DNA of 9,322 bases, taken from NCBI GenBank assembly GCA_007132395.1, contig SLOR01000108.1:1-9322 (forward strand), written 5' to 3'. The translations under genes and the position numbers were made by a program. This document shows, one piece after another, positions 1-5,236 of the stretch (positions within the stretch are counted from its first letter, which is position 1; the number at the start of each line of letters is the position of its first letter). This DNA is from Bacteroidales bacterium. Its GTDB lineage: Bacteria > Bacteroidota > Bacteroidia > Bacteroidales > UBA7960. The notes below the pieces were generated by a model. The model had not been told where the DNA came from. It searched no databases and saw nothing but the letters and a program-made list of their open reading frames with translations.

Positions 1-1865
1 ACTCTTCGTTCACCTGCAGGTGCACCATCGGGCCATTCTAATGCGGTGCTGATTCTTTTGCCTACCGGGTTATCCCATCCGAAATTTTTTTGCGCTGTTT
101 GATTAATAACCACTGCCTGGTCTATATCGCTGCGATTTTCGAGGTCAAAGAAGCGGCCTTCTGCCATTTCCAATCTCATAATATCTGCGTATTCACTGGA
201 CACTTGTATCAGGTTGGTATTCATCCTACGGGTGCCATGCATGCTTTCCACTTCCACGTTGGAAAAAATCGTGGGGATACCCGGGAAAAAATTGGATGGT
301 GCAACTTCTGCTATGTGGGGGCTTGATTCCAGTTCGTTTTTTAATGCGGTGGCACTGCTTCGGCTTAAGTTATCTTTCAGTTCCAGGATTACGATTCTGT
401 CACGTTCAAAGCCCAGGTCCTTGCTGTTAATATATTGCATCTGCTGTGTTACCACCACAGTGGCAACAATCATAAATACTGAAATTGCAAACTGCAACAC
501 AATAAGGCTCTTTTTCAGTGCATGGGCCTTTGTGCCTGTTTGAAATCTTTCGCGCAATACTCTCAAAGGGGCAAAGGAGGAGAAGTACAGGGCGGGGTAA
601 GCCCCTGCCACCAGTCCCACAAATACGGCAATGCCCGCAAAAATCAACAGTAATACCGGGTTATCAATCACATTTAAGCTCAGCTGAACATTCAGCAGGT
701 TATTCACAAAAGGAATGCTGATTTCTACAAGCAGCAGGGCCAGTAAAAGGGCGATAACTGTCATGATTACCGACTCTGAAAAAAATTGCCAGGCAAGCGA
801 ATTACGTGTGGCGCCCATCACTTTTTTCACACCCACCTCCTTGCTTCGCTTGTTAAAACGGCTTATGGCTATATTTGTATAGTTTACAGATGCTAACAGG
901 AGTAAAAAAACCGCCACAAGAAAAAATATTCCTACAAGTTCAGGGCTCATCATGGAAACAGCATTGATGTCATCAATTATCTCATAGGTCAGTTTCGATT
1001 CCAGGTGGATGGAAGCCAGGGGCTGGAAAATCAATCTGTCATATTCAAAAACTTCATTCAGAGCAATATGAGAGTCATAAAGCGGAGACCATGCCTCTTT
1101 CATAAATCTCTCGGGGCAGAAGTTTTCTGAAGTTTTCAGGTATACCCACAACATGCGATTTCCGTGGTGTCTTTCCAGCATATCCCATGTAACGCCCTGC
1201 ATAAATCCTTGTGCCAGCAGGTGATTCAGATGGGGCATTGTGGACATGGGAAACAGCCCGTTGAACCGAAAGTGTGAATTTTTGGGAGAATCTTTCACCA
1301 CAGCCGTAACCATAAATGGGCCGGCACCTTCAATCTCCATTATTTCCCCCAGCGGATTTTGGTCGCCAAAATATCGTTGCGACATGGTTTCTGTAAGTAC
1401 AATTGAAAAAGGCTCGGTAAGTGCGTTGCGAGGCTCCCCGTGCACAAACTCATAGGTAAAAAAATCAAAAAAGGTGCTGTCGACAGCAAACACCCGATCT
1501 TCATAAAATCCCTTTTCCTCATATCTGTAAACCAGGTTGCGAAAAAAGAAGCTTACAGGAAAAATCCTCAGGCAGCTTTCCACTTCGCCTACCTGATCTA
1601 CCAATAATGGCCCTATGGGAACACTATTGATGGCAACAAGGGTACGCTCGCCATTGTGGGTCATATTATCGGAGGCAATCCGGTATATGTTTTCATGGTT
1701 TTCATTGTGTTTATCGTAGCTCAGCTCAAAAGAAAGATAAATGATAATCAGCAAAGCAGCAGCCATTCCCAGTGCAAGACCAACCACGTTAATCACTGAG
1801 TATTTGCTCTCGCGCACCATACGCCGGATGGCAATTTTGTAGTGATAGGAAGAAAATAAATGCAT
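1..1865 (-). CDS. ABC transporter permease, MacB/FtsX type, two-module (partial, C-terminus outside window)
   Basis: I translated this frame by hand from the ATG at 1865 to the left edge: 621 codons with no stop, so the gene is intact but cut by the window. An in-frame TAA lies 6 nt upstream of the ATG, which fixes the start. Visible layout: cytoplasmic N-terminus; first membrane helix around residues 25-43 (VINVVGLALGMAAALLIIIY); periplasmic MacB_PCD-like domain with ETMSQRYFGDQNPLG near residue 160; helices near 309-327, 365-381 and 403-421, with the FtsX-type cytoplasmic motif RSKEVGVKKVMGATR near 340; a fifth helix around 453-471; then a second periplasmic domain ending in QKNFGWDNPVGKR. 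Family members are usually close to 800 aa, so roughly the last FtsX module is missing. Such permeases work with a separate MacB/LolD-like ATPase, which is not in this window. Substrate is unknown; peptide, lipoprotein or drug export are possible. No clear Shine-Dalgarno; the leader is A-rich. Confidence 0.93.
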   Translation of the reverse strand, partial: MHLFSSYHYKIAIRRMVRESKYSVINVVGLALGMAAALLIIIYLSFELSYDKHNENHENIYRIASDNMTHNGERTLVAINSVPIGPLLVDQVGEVESCLRIFPVSFFFRNLVYRYEEKGFYEDRVFAVDSTFFDFFTYEFVHGEPRNALTEPFSIVLTETMSQRYFGDQNPLGEIMEIEGAGPFMVTAVVKDSPKNSHFRFNGLFPMSTMPHLNHLLAQGFMQGVTWDMLERHHGNRMLWVYLKTSENFCPERFMKEAWSPLYDSHIALNEVFEYDRLIFQPLASIHLESKLTYEIIDDINAVSMMSPELVGIFFLVAVFLLLLASVNYTNIAISRFNKRSKEVGVKKVMGATRNSLAWQFFSESVIMTVIALLLALLLVEISIPFVNNLLNVQLSLNVIDNPVLLLIFAGIAVFVGLVAGAYPALYFSSFAPLRVLRERFQTGTKAHALKKSLIVLQFAISVFMIVATVVVTQQMQYINSKDLGFERDRIVILELKDNLSRSSATALKNELESSPHIAEVAPSNFFPGIPTIFSNVEVESMHGTRRMNTNLIQVSSEYADIMRLEMAEGRFFDLENRSDIDQAVVINQTAQKNFGWDNPVGKRISTALEWPDGAPAGERR

Positions 1866-1927
1866 CTTTTATTGTTTTTTAGTTCCTAATGTATTGTTGA
1901 ACAGCATGGCTAAATGGCTGCATGCCA

Positions 1928-2431
1928 TTAAATAATCTTTTCAATTTTCCAGCGACTGTTTTCTTTCACCAGCTGGAAAGTTTTTACGGTGGCAACCCCT
2001 TTCTCGTGATCCTCAGTGTAATTCCAACGGGTTTCCACCCATGCCTGGTCATCGGTAATGTCAATTACACCCATTATGTGAAAACCCTGATCGGGGAAAC
2101 TCTCTACATGGGCAAAATGCATGAGCTTATCGGCTTTGGAGCCCGTGTAGGGTTCAAAAGCGTTGAGTGCTTCGCTGCTTAAAAGCCCGAAAGCTTCCTG
2201 CCCGTAAACGGATTTGTTTTTCTGCTTCCCCATCAGGCTGATGAGTTCGCAAAACTCCTGCACCACTTCAAAGGCACTGGCCGGAGTATCTTCTGCAGCT
2301 TTCTGTTCCACATCATTTATCCCCACAGGCAGGCTATCCCTGTCCTTGTTAATACTACAACTGCTGAAAAATAAGGAAACAAAAAAGCTGATAAGTAATA
2401 CCAGAAAGAAAATAATGCTTGCGTGCTTCAT
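1928..2431 (-). CDS. Lipoprotein, NTF2/DUF4878-like
   Basis: 167 aa. The N-terminus is a hydrophobic signal sequence (residues 5-22, rich in I, F, L and V) ending in a lipobox with Cys25 (FFSSC), so the mature protein should be lipidated and anchored in the envelope. The mature part begins SINKDRD, then has an acidic linker and a domain of about 110 residues. Its ending (ATVKTFQLVKENSRWKIEKI) is typical of small NTF2-fold or DUF4878-like lipoproteins, in which a final strand carries W-K-I. That family assignment is by appearance only. It ends 62 bp before the permease start on the same strand with no visible terminator between them, so co-transcription is likely. It could be an accessory envelope subunit of the transporter or simply a neighbour. 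The start ATG at 2431 gives a complete signal peptide. Confidence 0.85.
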   Translation of the reverse strand: MKHASIIFFLVLLISFFVSLFFSSCSINKDRDSLPVGINDVEQKAAEDTPASAFEVVQEFCELISLMGKQKNKSVYGQEAFGLLSSEALNAFEPYTGSKADKLMHFAHVESFPDQGFHIMGVIDITDDQAWVETRWNYTEDHEKGVATVKTFQLVKENSRWKIEKII

Positions 2432-2494
2432 AGGTGGATGTTTCTGTAAGATATTGCGTGGATTGGCCTCAAGTGGTTATGCGTTTTTACTATA

Positions 2495-2509
2495 TGTGAA
2501 CTTTTCACA
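2495..2509. promoter_or_regulatory. Candidate operator, TGTGAA-n3-TTCACA dyad
   Basis: TGTGAACTTTTCACA is a perfect inverted repeat with 6-bp arms and a 3-bp centre, about 64-78 bp upstream of the lipoprotein start. The 9-mer TATGTGAAC overlapping its left arm recurs exactly at 2552-2560, 59 bp away, followed by a degenerate right half (TTACA). The arms resemble CRP/FNR-family half-sites (TGTGA...TCACA), but the spacing is one base shorter than the classical Escherichia coli site. Regulator identity is not known. Confidence 0.35.
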
Positions 2510-2573
2510 AAAAAACTGCAAACACCATGCAAAGAACCACTACACACTGATTATGTGAACATTACAAAACAAC

Positions 2574-2588
2574 GCAACAATGGATCCG
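2574..2588 (-). promoter_or_regulatory. Possible sigma-54-like promoter (weak)
   Basis: On the minus strand CGGATCCATTGTTGC has GG and GC exactly 12 bp apart and a perfect TTGC -12 box, but the -24 box (CGGATC against TGGCAC) is poor. Start of transcription would fall near 2562, leaving a leader of about 130 nt before the lipoprotein. An imperfect dyad at 2618-2633 (TGTCCAAAATCGTACA) sits about 64 bp upstream of that point, where an enhancer-binding activator could act. Offered as a hypothesis only. Confidence 0.18.
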
Positions 2589-2759
2589 ATATAAAATTGT
2601 ATAAAACCGCACATCCCTGTCCAAAATCGTACAATAGCAGGGAGGAAATCAGCTATGCTTACTTCCGGACATAGGAGGGATTAGGGAGGAAAGTAAAAGG
2701 AAAGTTTTCCGGCAGCGTGCCCGTACTGTTGACTTCAAACAGAGGGATGTTCAAACGGC

Positions 2760-2987
2760 CTACAGTGTGTCGCCATCTGCTGTAGCCTCCTGTTCCGGGG
2801 TGGTATCAAACATCCTGCCGGCACGTTCCAGCAGTTCACGACGATCTTTTTCAAGCTGCAGGCTGTCTTCAATTTCCGCCTGACGACGCTCTTCAGCCGA
2901 GGGGCCACATCCTGAAAAGATTAATGAACCCGAAAAGAAACCCAAAGTAACCAGTAAAGAGAAAAAAAATCTTTTTTTCATAGCCAT
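2760..2987 (-). CDS. Very small lipoprotein (75 aa)
   Basis: 75 aa with a basic N-terminus (MKKR), a hydrophobic stretch and a lipobox ending at Cys27 (IFSGC), predicting a mature lipoprotein of only 49 residues. After CGPS the chain is strongly charged (SAEERRQAEIEDSLQLEKDR), probably a helix, and ends in an acidic Thr/Glu/Asp tail. There is no recognisable enzyme domain. Small lipoproteins of this CGPSAEE type occur in Bacteroidota; the role is unknown. It might act as an envelope structural helper or partner of another protein, but nothing here tests that. An alternative start two codons downstream (2981) gives MKKRFFF and is equally plausible. It lies alone: a terminator separates it from the upstream DUF4382 gene, and 328 bp separate it from the next gene. 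Confidence 0.72.
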   Translation of the reverse strand: MAMKKRFFFSLLVTLGFFSGSLIFSGCGPSAEERRQAEIEDSLQLEKDRRELLERAGRMFDTTPEQEATADGDTL

Positions 2988-3071
2988 ATCTGTTAAATGT
3001 TATCCTGTTATTGAAAGACTGCATTTGCAATTATTATCCTAACCTTAACCAGGGTCGTTGGCCAACACGCA

Positions 3072-3120
3072 AGCATTCACATGCAGTTACGCTAAAATAA
3101 GCAAAAGCGTGTAAAATGCT
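3072..3120. repeat. Nested inverted repeat in the leader/promoter region of the small lipoprotein
   Basis: Outer arms AGCATT (3072-3077) and AATGCT (3115-3120) enclose inner arms ACGCT (3089-3093) and AGCGT (3106-3110). A further small GCAT/ATGC dyad is at 3073-3084 and a TTGGCCAA palindrome at 3059-3066. This lies about 85-135 bp upstream of the small lipoprotein start, in the noncoding gap 2988-3138, so it may be an operator or leader structure. No consensus promoter could be assigned confidently. Confidence 0.3.
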
Positions 3121-3138
3121 GTAATAAATTTCCCATTT

Positions 3139-3181
3139 TAAAAAGGCTGCCTCAAATTCCTTTTGGGAAATTAAGGCAGCC
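3139..3181 (-). terminator. Intrinsic terminator of the DUF4382 gene
   Basis: On the minus strand GGCTGCCT (3181-3174) pairs perfectly with AGGCAGCC (3152-3145). The stem is extended inward by TTTCC/GGAA-type pairing around an AAAA loop and is followed by TTTTT (3144-3140). It lies about 50 bp after the DUF4382 stop codon, in the correct orientation. Confidence 0.88.
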
Positions 3182-3232
3182 GGGGTATTTTTCGGTCACT
3201 GTAAAAATGCCAGGGAAAAATTACATCTATTC

Positions 3233-4135
3233 TTATTCTGCAGAAAATGCATCCAGATCAATATCCACTGTTATGGTCATATTGCTCTGCACATCTACAC
3301 CTTCCACTATGCCCAGCACCTCGCTAAACTCATCGTTTACATTGACTGCCACAACAAGATCATATTGCGTGGGTGCAAGGAAAGCAATGTGGTAATACCC
3401 ATCTAAATCGGCCAAATCACTGCTTACGGCATTGGGGAAACGGATTTGCTCTTCAGCCGGCTCGGCAGCTTCTCCCTCCTGATATGTACCATTCTCGTAG
3501 GCATAAATTACGATTTGTGCGTCTTGTGGCATGGGAGAAACATAACCATCAATAGCCCCCGACTGATTGTCAACAATAAGCCGGATAGTGGGTTTCAGGA
3601 TGTACTTCCCAGAAGCACCTGCCTTAACAACAGATTTGCGCACATCAAAGTCGGCAGTTACCTCCACAACACCGTTGGCTGGCACAGTGAAAGTTCCCAC
3701 GCCCTTGTAGCCCGATTGGGCACCACTGGGCACAAACAGTGGCTGGGTACTTCCATCCTCAAATTCAAGATAGCAGCCCGGGTTGGCAGCGGCTCCCTGT
3801 CCGCGCTCAGGAGCATCCAGCATAAACCTCAGCTGTGTGTAAGTTCCGGCCTCCAGCTCCAGGGTGCCCAGCAAATCAGTTTCCCCACGGGTTAAATCCA
3901 GCAGATTGATGGTACGTGGGCCCTCAAAATCTGAAAAGCTGGACCAACTGTCGCCACTTTTATGGTATTGGATTTCTGTGAAAGTTACATATACGCCTGT
4001 AATTCCATCGGTGTCAATGGGTGCATCCGTTATGGAAAGTTTTACCATTCCAGTCTGCTGCTCATCTTTATTGCATGCTGTAAACACTATTGACAGCATT
4101 ATTGCTGCAATAAATGCAAAATTTAACTTTTTCAT
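3233..4135 (-). CDS. DUF4382-family lipoprotein, probably surface-exposed
   Basis: 300 aa. The signal peptide ends in a lipobox (IVFTAC) with Cys21, followed by NKDE. K-(D/E)-(D/E) right after the Cys is the lipoprotein export signal reported in some Bacteroidota, so display on the cell surface is likely (inference). Residues about 29-190 match my recollection of DUF4382: GMVKLSITDAPID, then VYVTFTEIQYHKSG, INLLDLTRGETDLLGTLEL, LEAGTYTQLRFMLD, and KYILKPTIRLIVDN. Residues about 195-300 look like a beta-sandwich of the carboxypeptidase-regulatory type (GAIDGYV, then DLDGYYHIAFLAPTQYDLVV). There are no catalytic motifs; function is unknown. The gene is monocistronic, with its own terminator at 3139-3181 and a gap shared with divergent sodB. 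No confident minus-strand promoter is visible, but an A-tract at 4215-4229 could serve as an UP-like element. Confidence 0.9.
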   Translation of the reverse strand: MKKLNFAFIAAIMLSIVFTACNKDEQQTGMVKLSITDAPIDTDGITGVYVTFTEIQYHKSGDSWSSFSDFEGPRTINLLDLTRGETDLLGTLELEAGTYTQLRFMLDAPERGQGAAANPGCYLEFEDGSTQPLFVPSGAQSGYKGVGTFTVPANGVVEVTADFDVRKSVVKAGASGKYILKPTIRLIVDNQSGAIDGYVSPMPQDAQIVIYAYENGTYQEGEAAEPAEEQIRFPNAVSSDLADLDGYYHIAFLAPTQYDLVVAVNVNDEFSEVLGIVEGVDVQSNMTITVDIDLDAFSAE

Positions 4136-4152
4136 TTTTGTGGTTTTTGTGG
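4135..4152 (-). repeat. Tandem 9-bp repeat immediately before the DUF4382 start
   Basis: On the minus strand CCACAAAAA occurs twice back to back, and the last base is the A of the ATG start. It forms an A-rich, unstructured ribosome landing region, as is usual in Bacteroidota, which rarely use Shine-Dalgarno pairing. Confidence 0.4.
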
Positions 4153-4253
4153 TTACTAATAAATTGTCATATCAAACACGTTTAAAGGATAGGTTTTATT
4201 GAACCTCAGATTGATTTTTTATTTTTTTTAACACACCATACACGTCAGAGAAC

Positions 4254-4270
4254 AAGAATTCAGAATTCTT
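4254..4270. promoter_or_regulatory. Perfect 17-bp palindrome in the sodB/DUF4382 divergent region
   Basis: AAGAATTCAGAATTCTT is a perfect 8-1-8 inverted repeat about centre 4262. Its 7-1-7 core has the same geometry as Fur/PerR/Zur-family boxes, though the sequence is not a consensus box I recognise. It lies about 86 bp upstream of the sodB -7 element and about 119 bp upstream of the DUF4382 start, so it could control either gene. Confidence 0.4.
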
Positions 4271-4323
4271 TCAAGCCCTGCTCAATTTCCGTAATTAAAG
4301 CGTTCAGATAATTCCAATATTTC

Positions 4324-4355
4324 TTGACAAACACCATGCTTTTTATTTATCTTTG
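4324..4355 (+). promoter_or_regulatory. sodB promoter, Bacteroidota primary-sigma type
   Basis: TATCTTTG (4348-4355) matches the Bacteroidota -7 consensus TAnnTTTG exactly. TTG at 4324-4326 lies 21 bp upstream as the -33 element. Transcription should begin near 4361, giving a leader of about 27 nt that is A-rich (a run of A before AGCCCTT) and has no Shine-Dalgarno sequence. Confidence 0.75.
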
Positions 4356-4387
4356 ATAAATATGTTTAATAATAAAAAAAAGCCCTT

Positions 4388-4963
4388 ATGACACACGAAT
4401 TGCCCGCTCTACCGTATGCAAAGAATGCGCTGGAGCCTGTTATCAGCGAGAAAACCATCAGTTTTCATTATGGCAAGCATCACCAAACTTACGTGACCAA
4501 GCTTAATGACCTGGTGGCAGGAACAGAATTTGAGAATGCCGGCCTGGAAGAAATTATTCGCAAGGCCGAAGGAGGAATTTTTAACAATGGCGCACAGGTG
4601 TGGAACCATACTTTTTACTGGAACTGCCTCTCCCCCAACGGAGAAAGCAAACCCTCGGGAAAGCTGATGGATGCCATCAATGCAAAGTTCGGCTCTTTCG
4701 AAAAGTTTCAGGAGGAATTTGCCAATGCCGCGGCCACTCAGTTTGGTTCGGGTTGGGCATGGCTGGTAAAAACTGCCGATGGCGGGGTGGATATCGTAAA
4801 AACGCCCAACGCCGACAATCCCATGCGACAGGGACATACGCCCCTGCTCACATGCGATGTGTGGGAGCATGCCTACTACCTCGATTACCAGAACCGTCGC
4901 CCCGATTACGTAAAGGAATTCTGGAAAATCGTAGACTGGAAAAAGGTGGAAGAAAGATTCTGA
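4388..4963 (+). CDS. sodB: Superoxide dismutase, Fe type (possibly cambialistic)
   Basis: 191 aa, full length for the Fe/Mn family. It converts superoxide to oxygen and hydrogen peroxide in the cytoplasm; there is no signal peptide. Metal ligands are all present: His27 (SFHYGKHHQTY), His74 (QVWNHTFYW), Asp157 and His161 (DVWEHAYY); the gateway Tyr is Tyr35. Fe-type markers are Gln70 in the AQVWNH helix and Ala142 in TPNADNP, where Mn enzymes carry Gln. Some Bacteroidota relatives accept either metal, so metal use cannot be settled from sequence. The N-terminus (THELPALPYAKNALEPVIS) and C-terminus (DYVKEFWKIVDWKKVEERF) are complete. It has its own promoter and is followed by a repeat element whose right end may help to terminate the transcript. 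Confidence 0.97.
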   Translation: MTHELPALPYAKNALEPVISEKTISFHYGKHHQTYVTKLNDLVAGTEFENAGLEEIIRKAEGGIFNNGAQVWNHTFYWNCLSPNGESKPSGKLMDAINAKFGSFEKFQEEFANAAATQFGSGWAWLVKTADGGVDIVKTPNADNPMRQGHTPLLTCDVWEHAYYLDYQNRRPDYVKEFWKIVDWKKVEERF

Positions 4964-4989
4964 AAATCTTTTCATCTTAACATGTAAGA

Positions 4990-5152
4990 AAAAAAGAGGG
5001 AGTTATCTCAAAACGTTATTCTGTTCGTTGAGCTTGTCGAAACGTAACCTGCATATCAATCAGGTACCCGCTTCTACAAGTGATACAGTGAGTTTATCGA
5101 ACTGCTCAGCGTCCGGGAATTGACATTTTTCTGAGACAGCCCCCTCTTTTTT
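4990..5152. mobile_element. MITE-like element with imperfect terminal inverted repeats
   Basis: The left end from 4990 reads A6-GAGGG-AGTTATCTCAAAA; the reverse complement of the right end (from 5152 inward) reads A6-GAGGG-GGCTGTCTCAGAAA. About 20 of 24 positions match, and all four differences are transitions. The interior (about 115 bp) has no ORF but has two REP-like cores 60 bp apart and a small ACCTG/CAGGT hairpin (5047-5065). The right-end motif TGAGACAGCC resembles insertion-sequence termini I recall from Bacteroidota, so a non-autonomous, internally deleted transposon is the best guess. No target-site duplication is evident. It fills most of the sodB-polA gap, and the right end (CCCCC-TC-T6) could also act as a terminator. 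Confidence 0.55.
5024..5103. repeat. Two REP-like cores inside the MITE-like element
   Basis: GAGCTTGTCGAA (5030-5041) and GAGTTTATCGAA (5090-5101) agree at 10 of 12 positions and start exactly 60 bp apart. The first is embedded in TTCGTTGAGCTTGTCGAA (5024-5041), an imperfect palindrome of the TTCGACAAGCTCA type common as intergenic REP sequences. Flanks of the two copies are otherwise dissimilar, so the second copy appears decayed. Confidence 0.5.
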
Positions 5153-5200
5153 ATTCAGCCCACCAAAAGGCACCCAAAGCGCAGTTTGAGCATTAATCCC

Positions 5201-5208
5201 TATCTTTG
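5201..5208 (+). promoter_or_regulatory. polA -7 promoter element
   Basis: TATCTTTG matches TAnnTTTG and is identical to the -7 box of sodB. The start of transcription would be near 5214, with a leader of about 22 nt (ending GAGATTTTTTT) before the ATG. No good -33 box is found at the expected 19-21 bp distance; the TTTG at 5185-5188 is too close (12 bp). The promoter is downstream of the repeat element, so polA should be expressed independently of sodB. Confidence 0.5.
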
Positions 5209-5236
5209 ACACTTAACCCATTTAAGAGATTTTTTT

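Larger units (their letters stand above)
2432..2759. other. Noncoding gap upstream of the lipoprotein-permease pair
   Basis: 328 bp without a supportable gene. It holds a 15-bp perfect-arm dyad at 2495-2509, a second copy of its half-site at 2552-2560, a possible sigma-54-like element at 2574-2588 (minus), inverted ATTGTA/TACAAT half-sites at 2596-2601 and 2630-2635, and a weak CTGTT/AACAG hairpin near 2726-2742 that has no T-tract. No full TTTG-N19..21-TAnnTTTG promoter was found on the minus strand. The part from 2641 to 2700 is purine-rich on the plus strand. Confidence 0.6.

Noticed and set aside
1340..1522. A short minus-strand ORF inside the permease region
   Set aside because: It is in a different frame from the continuous 621-codon permease reading frame, which shows family motifs throughout.
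2659..2805. A 48-codon open frame on the minus strand running past the end of the small lipoprotein (RLNIPLFEVNSTGTLPENF and onward) that looks protein-like
   Set aside because: It has no ATG start and overlaps the small lipoprotein in another frame. Joining it would need a frameshift, while the lipoprotein already has a natural acidic C-terminus. An open run of this length is not rare by chance.
3059..3076. A plus-strand sigma-54-like TGGC...GC element near TTGGCCAACACGCAAGC
   Set aside because: The GG-to-GC spacing is one base too long, and there is no plus-strand gene downstream.
4409..4975. A 188-codon minus-strand open frame covering sodB
   Set aside because: It is fully antisense to a superoxide dismutase with every catalytic residue in place; its product has no recognisable domain. 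It is a shadow of the real gene.
5024..5101. Possible start of a CRISPR array (two similar units 60 bp apart)
   Set aside because: There are only two units with a 12-bp core and imperfect identity, no further repeats and no cas genes; it fits a REP-like repeat inside the MITE-like element.
5185..5188. TTTG as the -33 box of the polA promoter
   Set aside because: It is only 12 bp from the -7 element, whereas the Bacteroidota spacing is about 19-21 bp.
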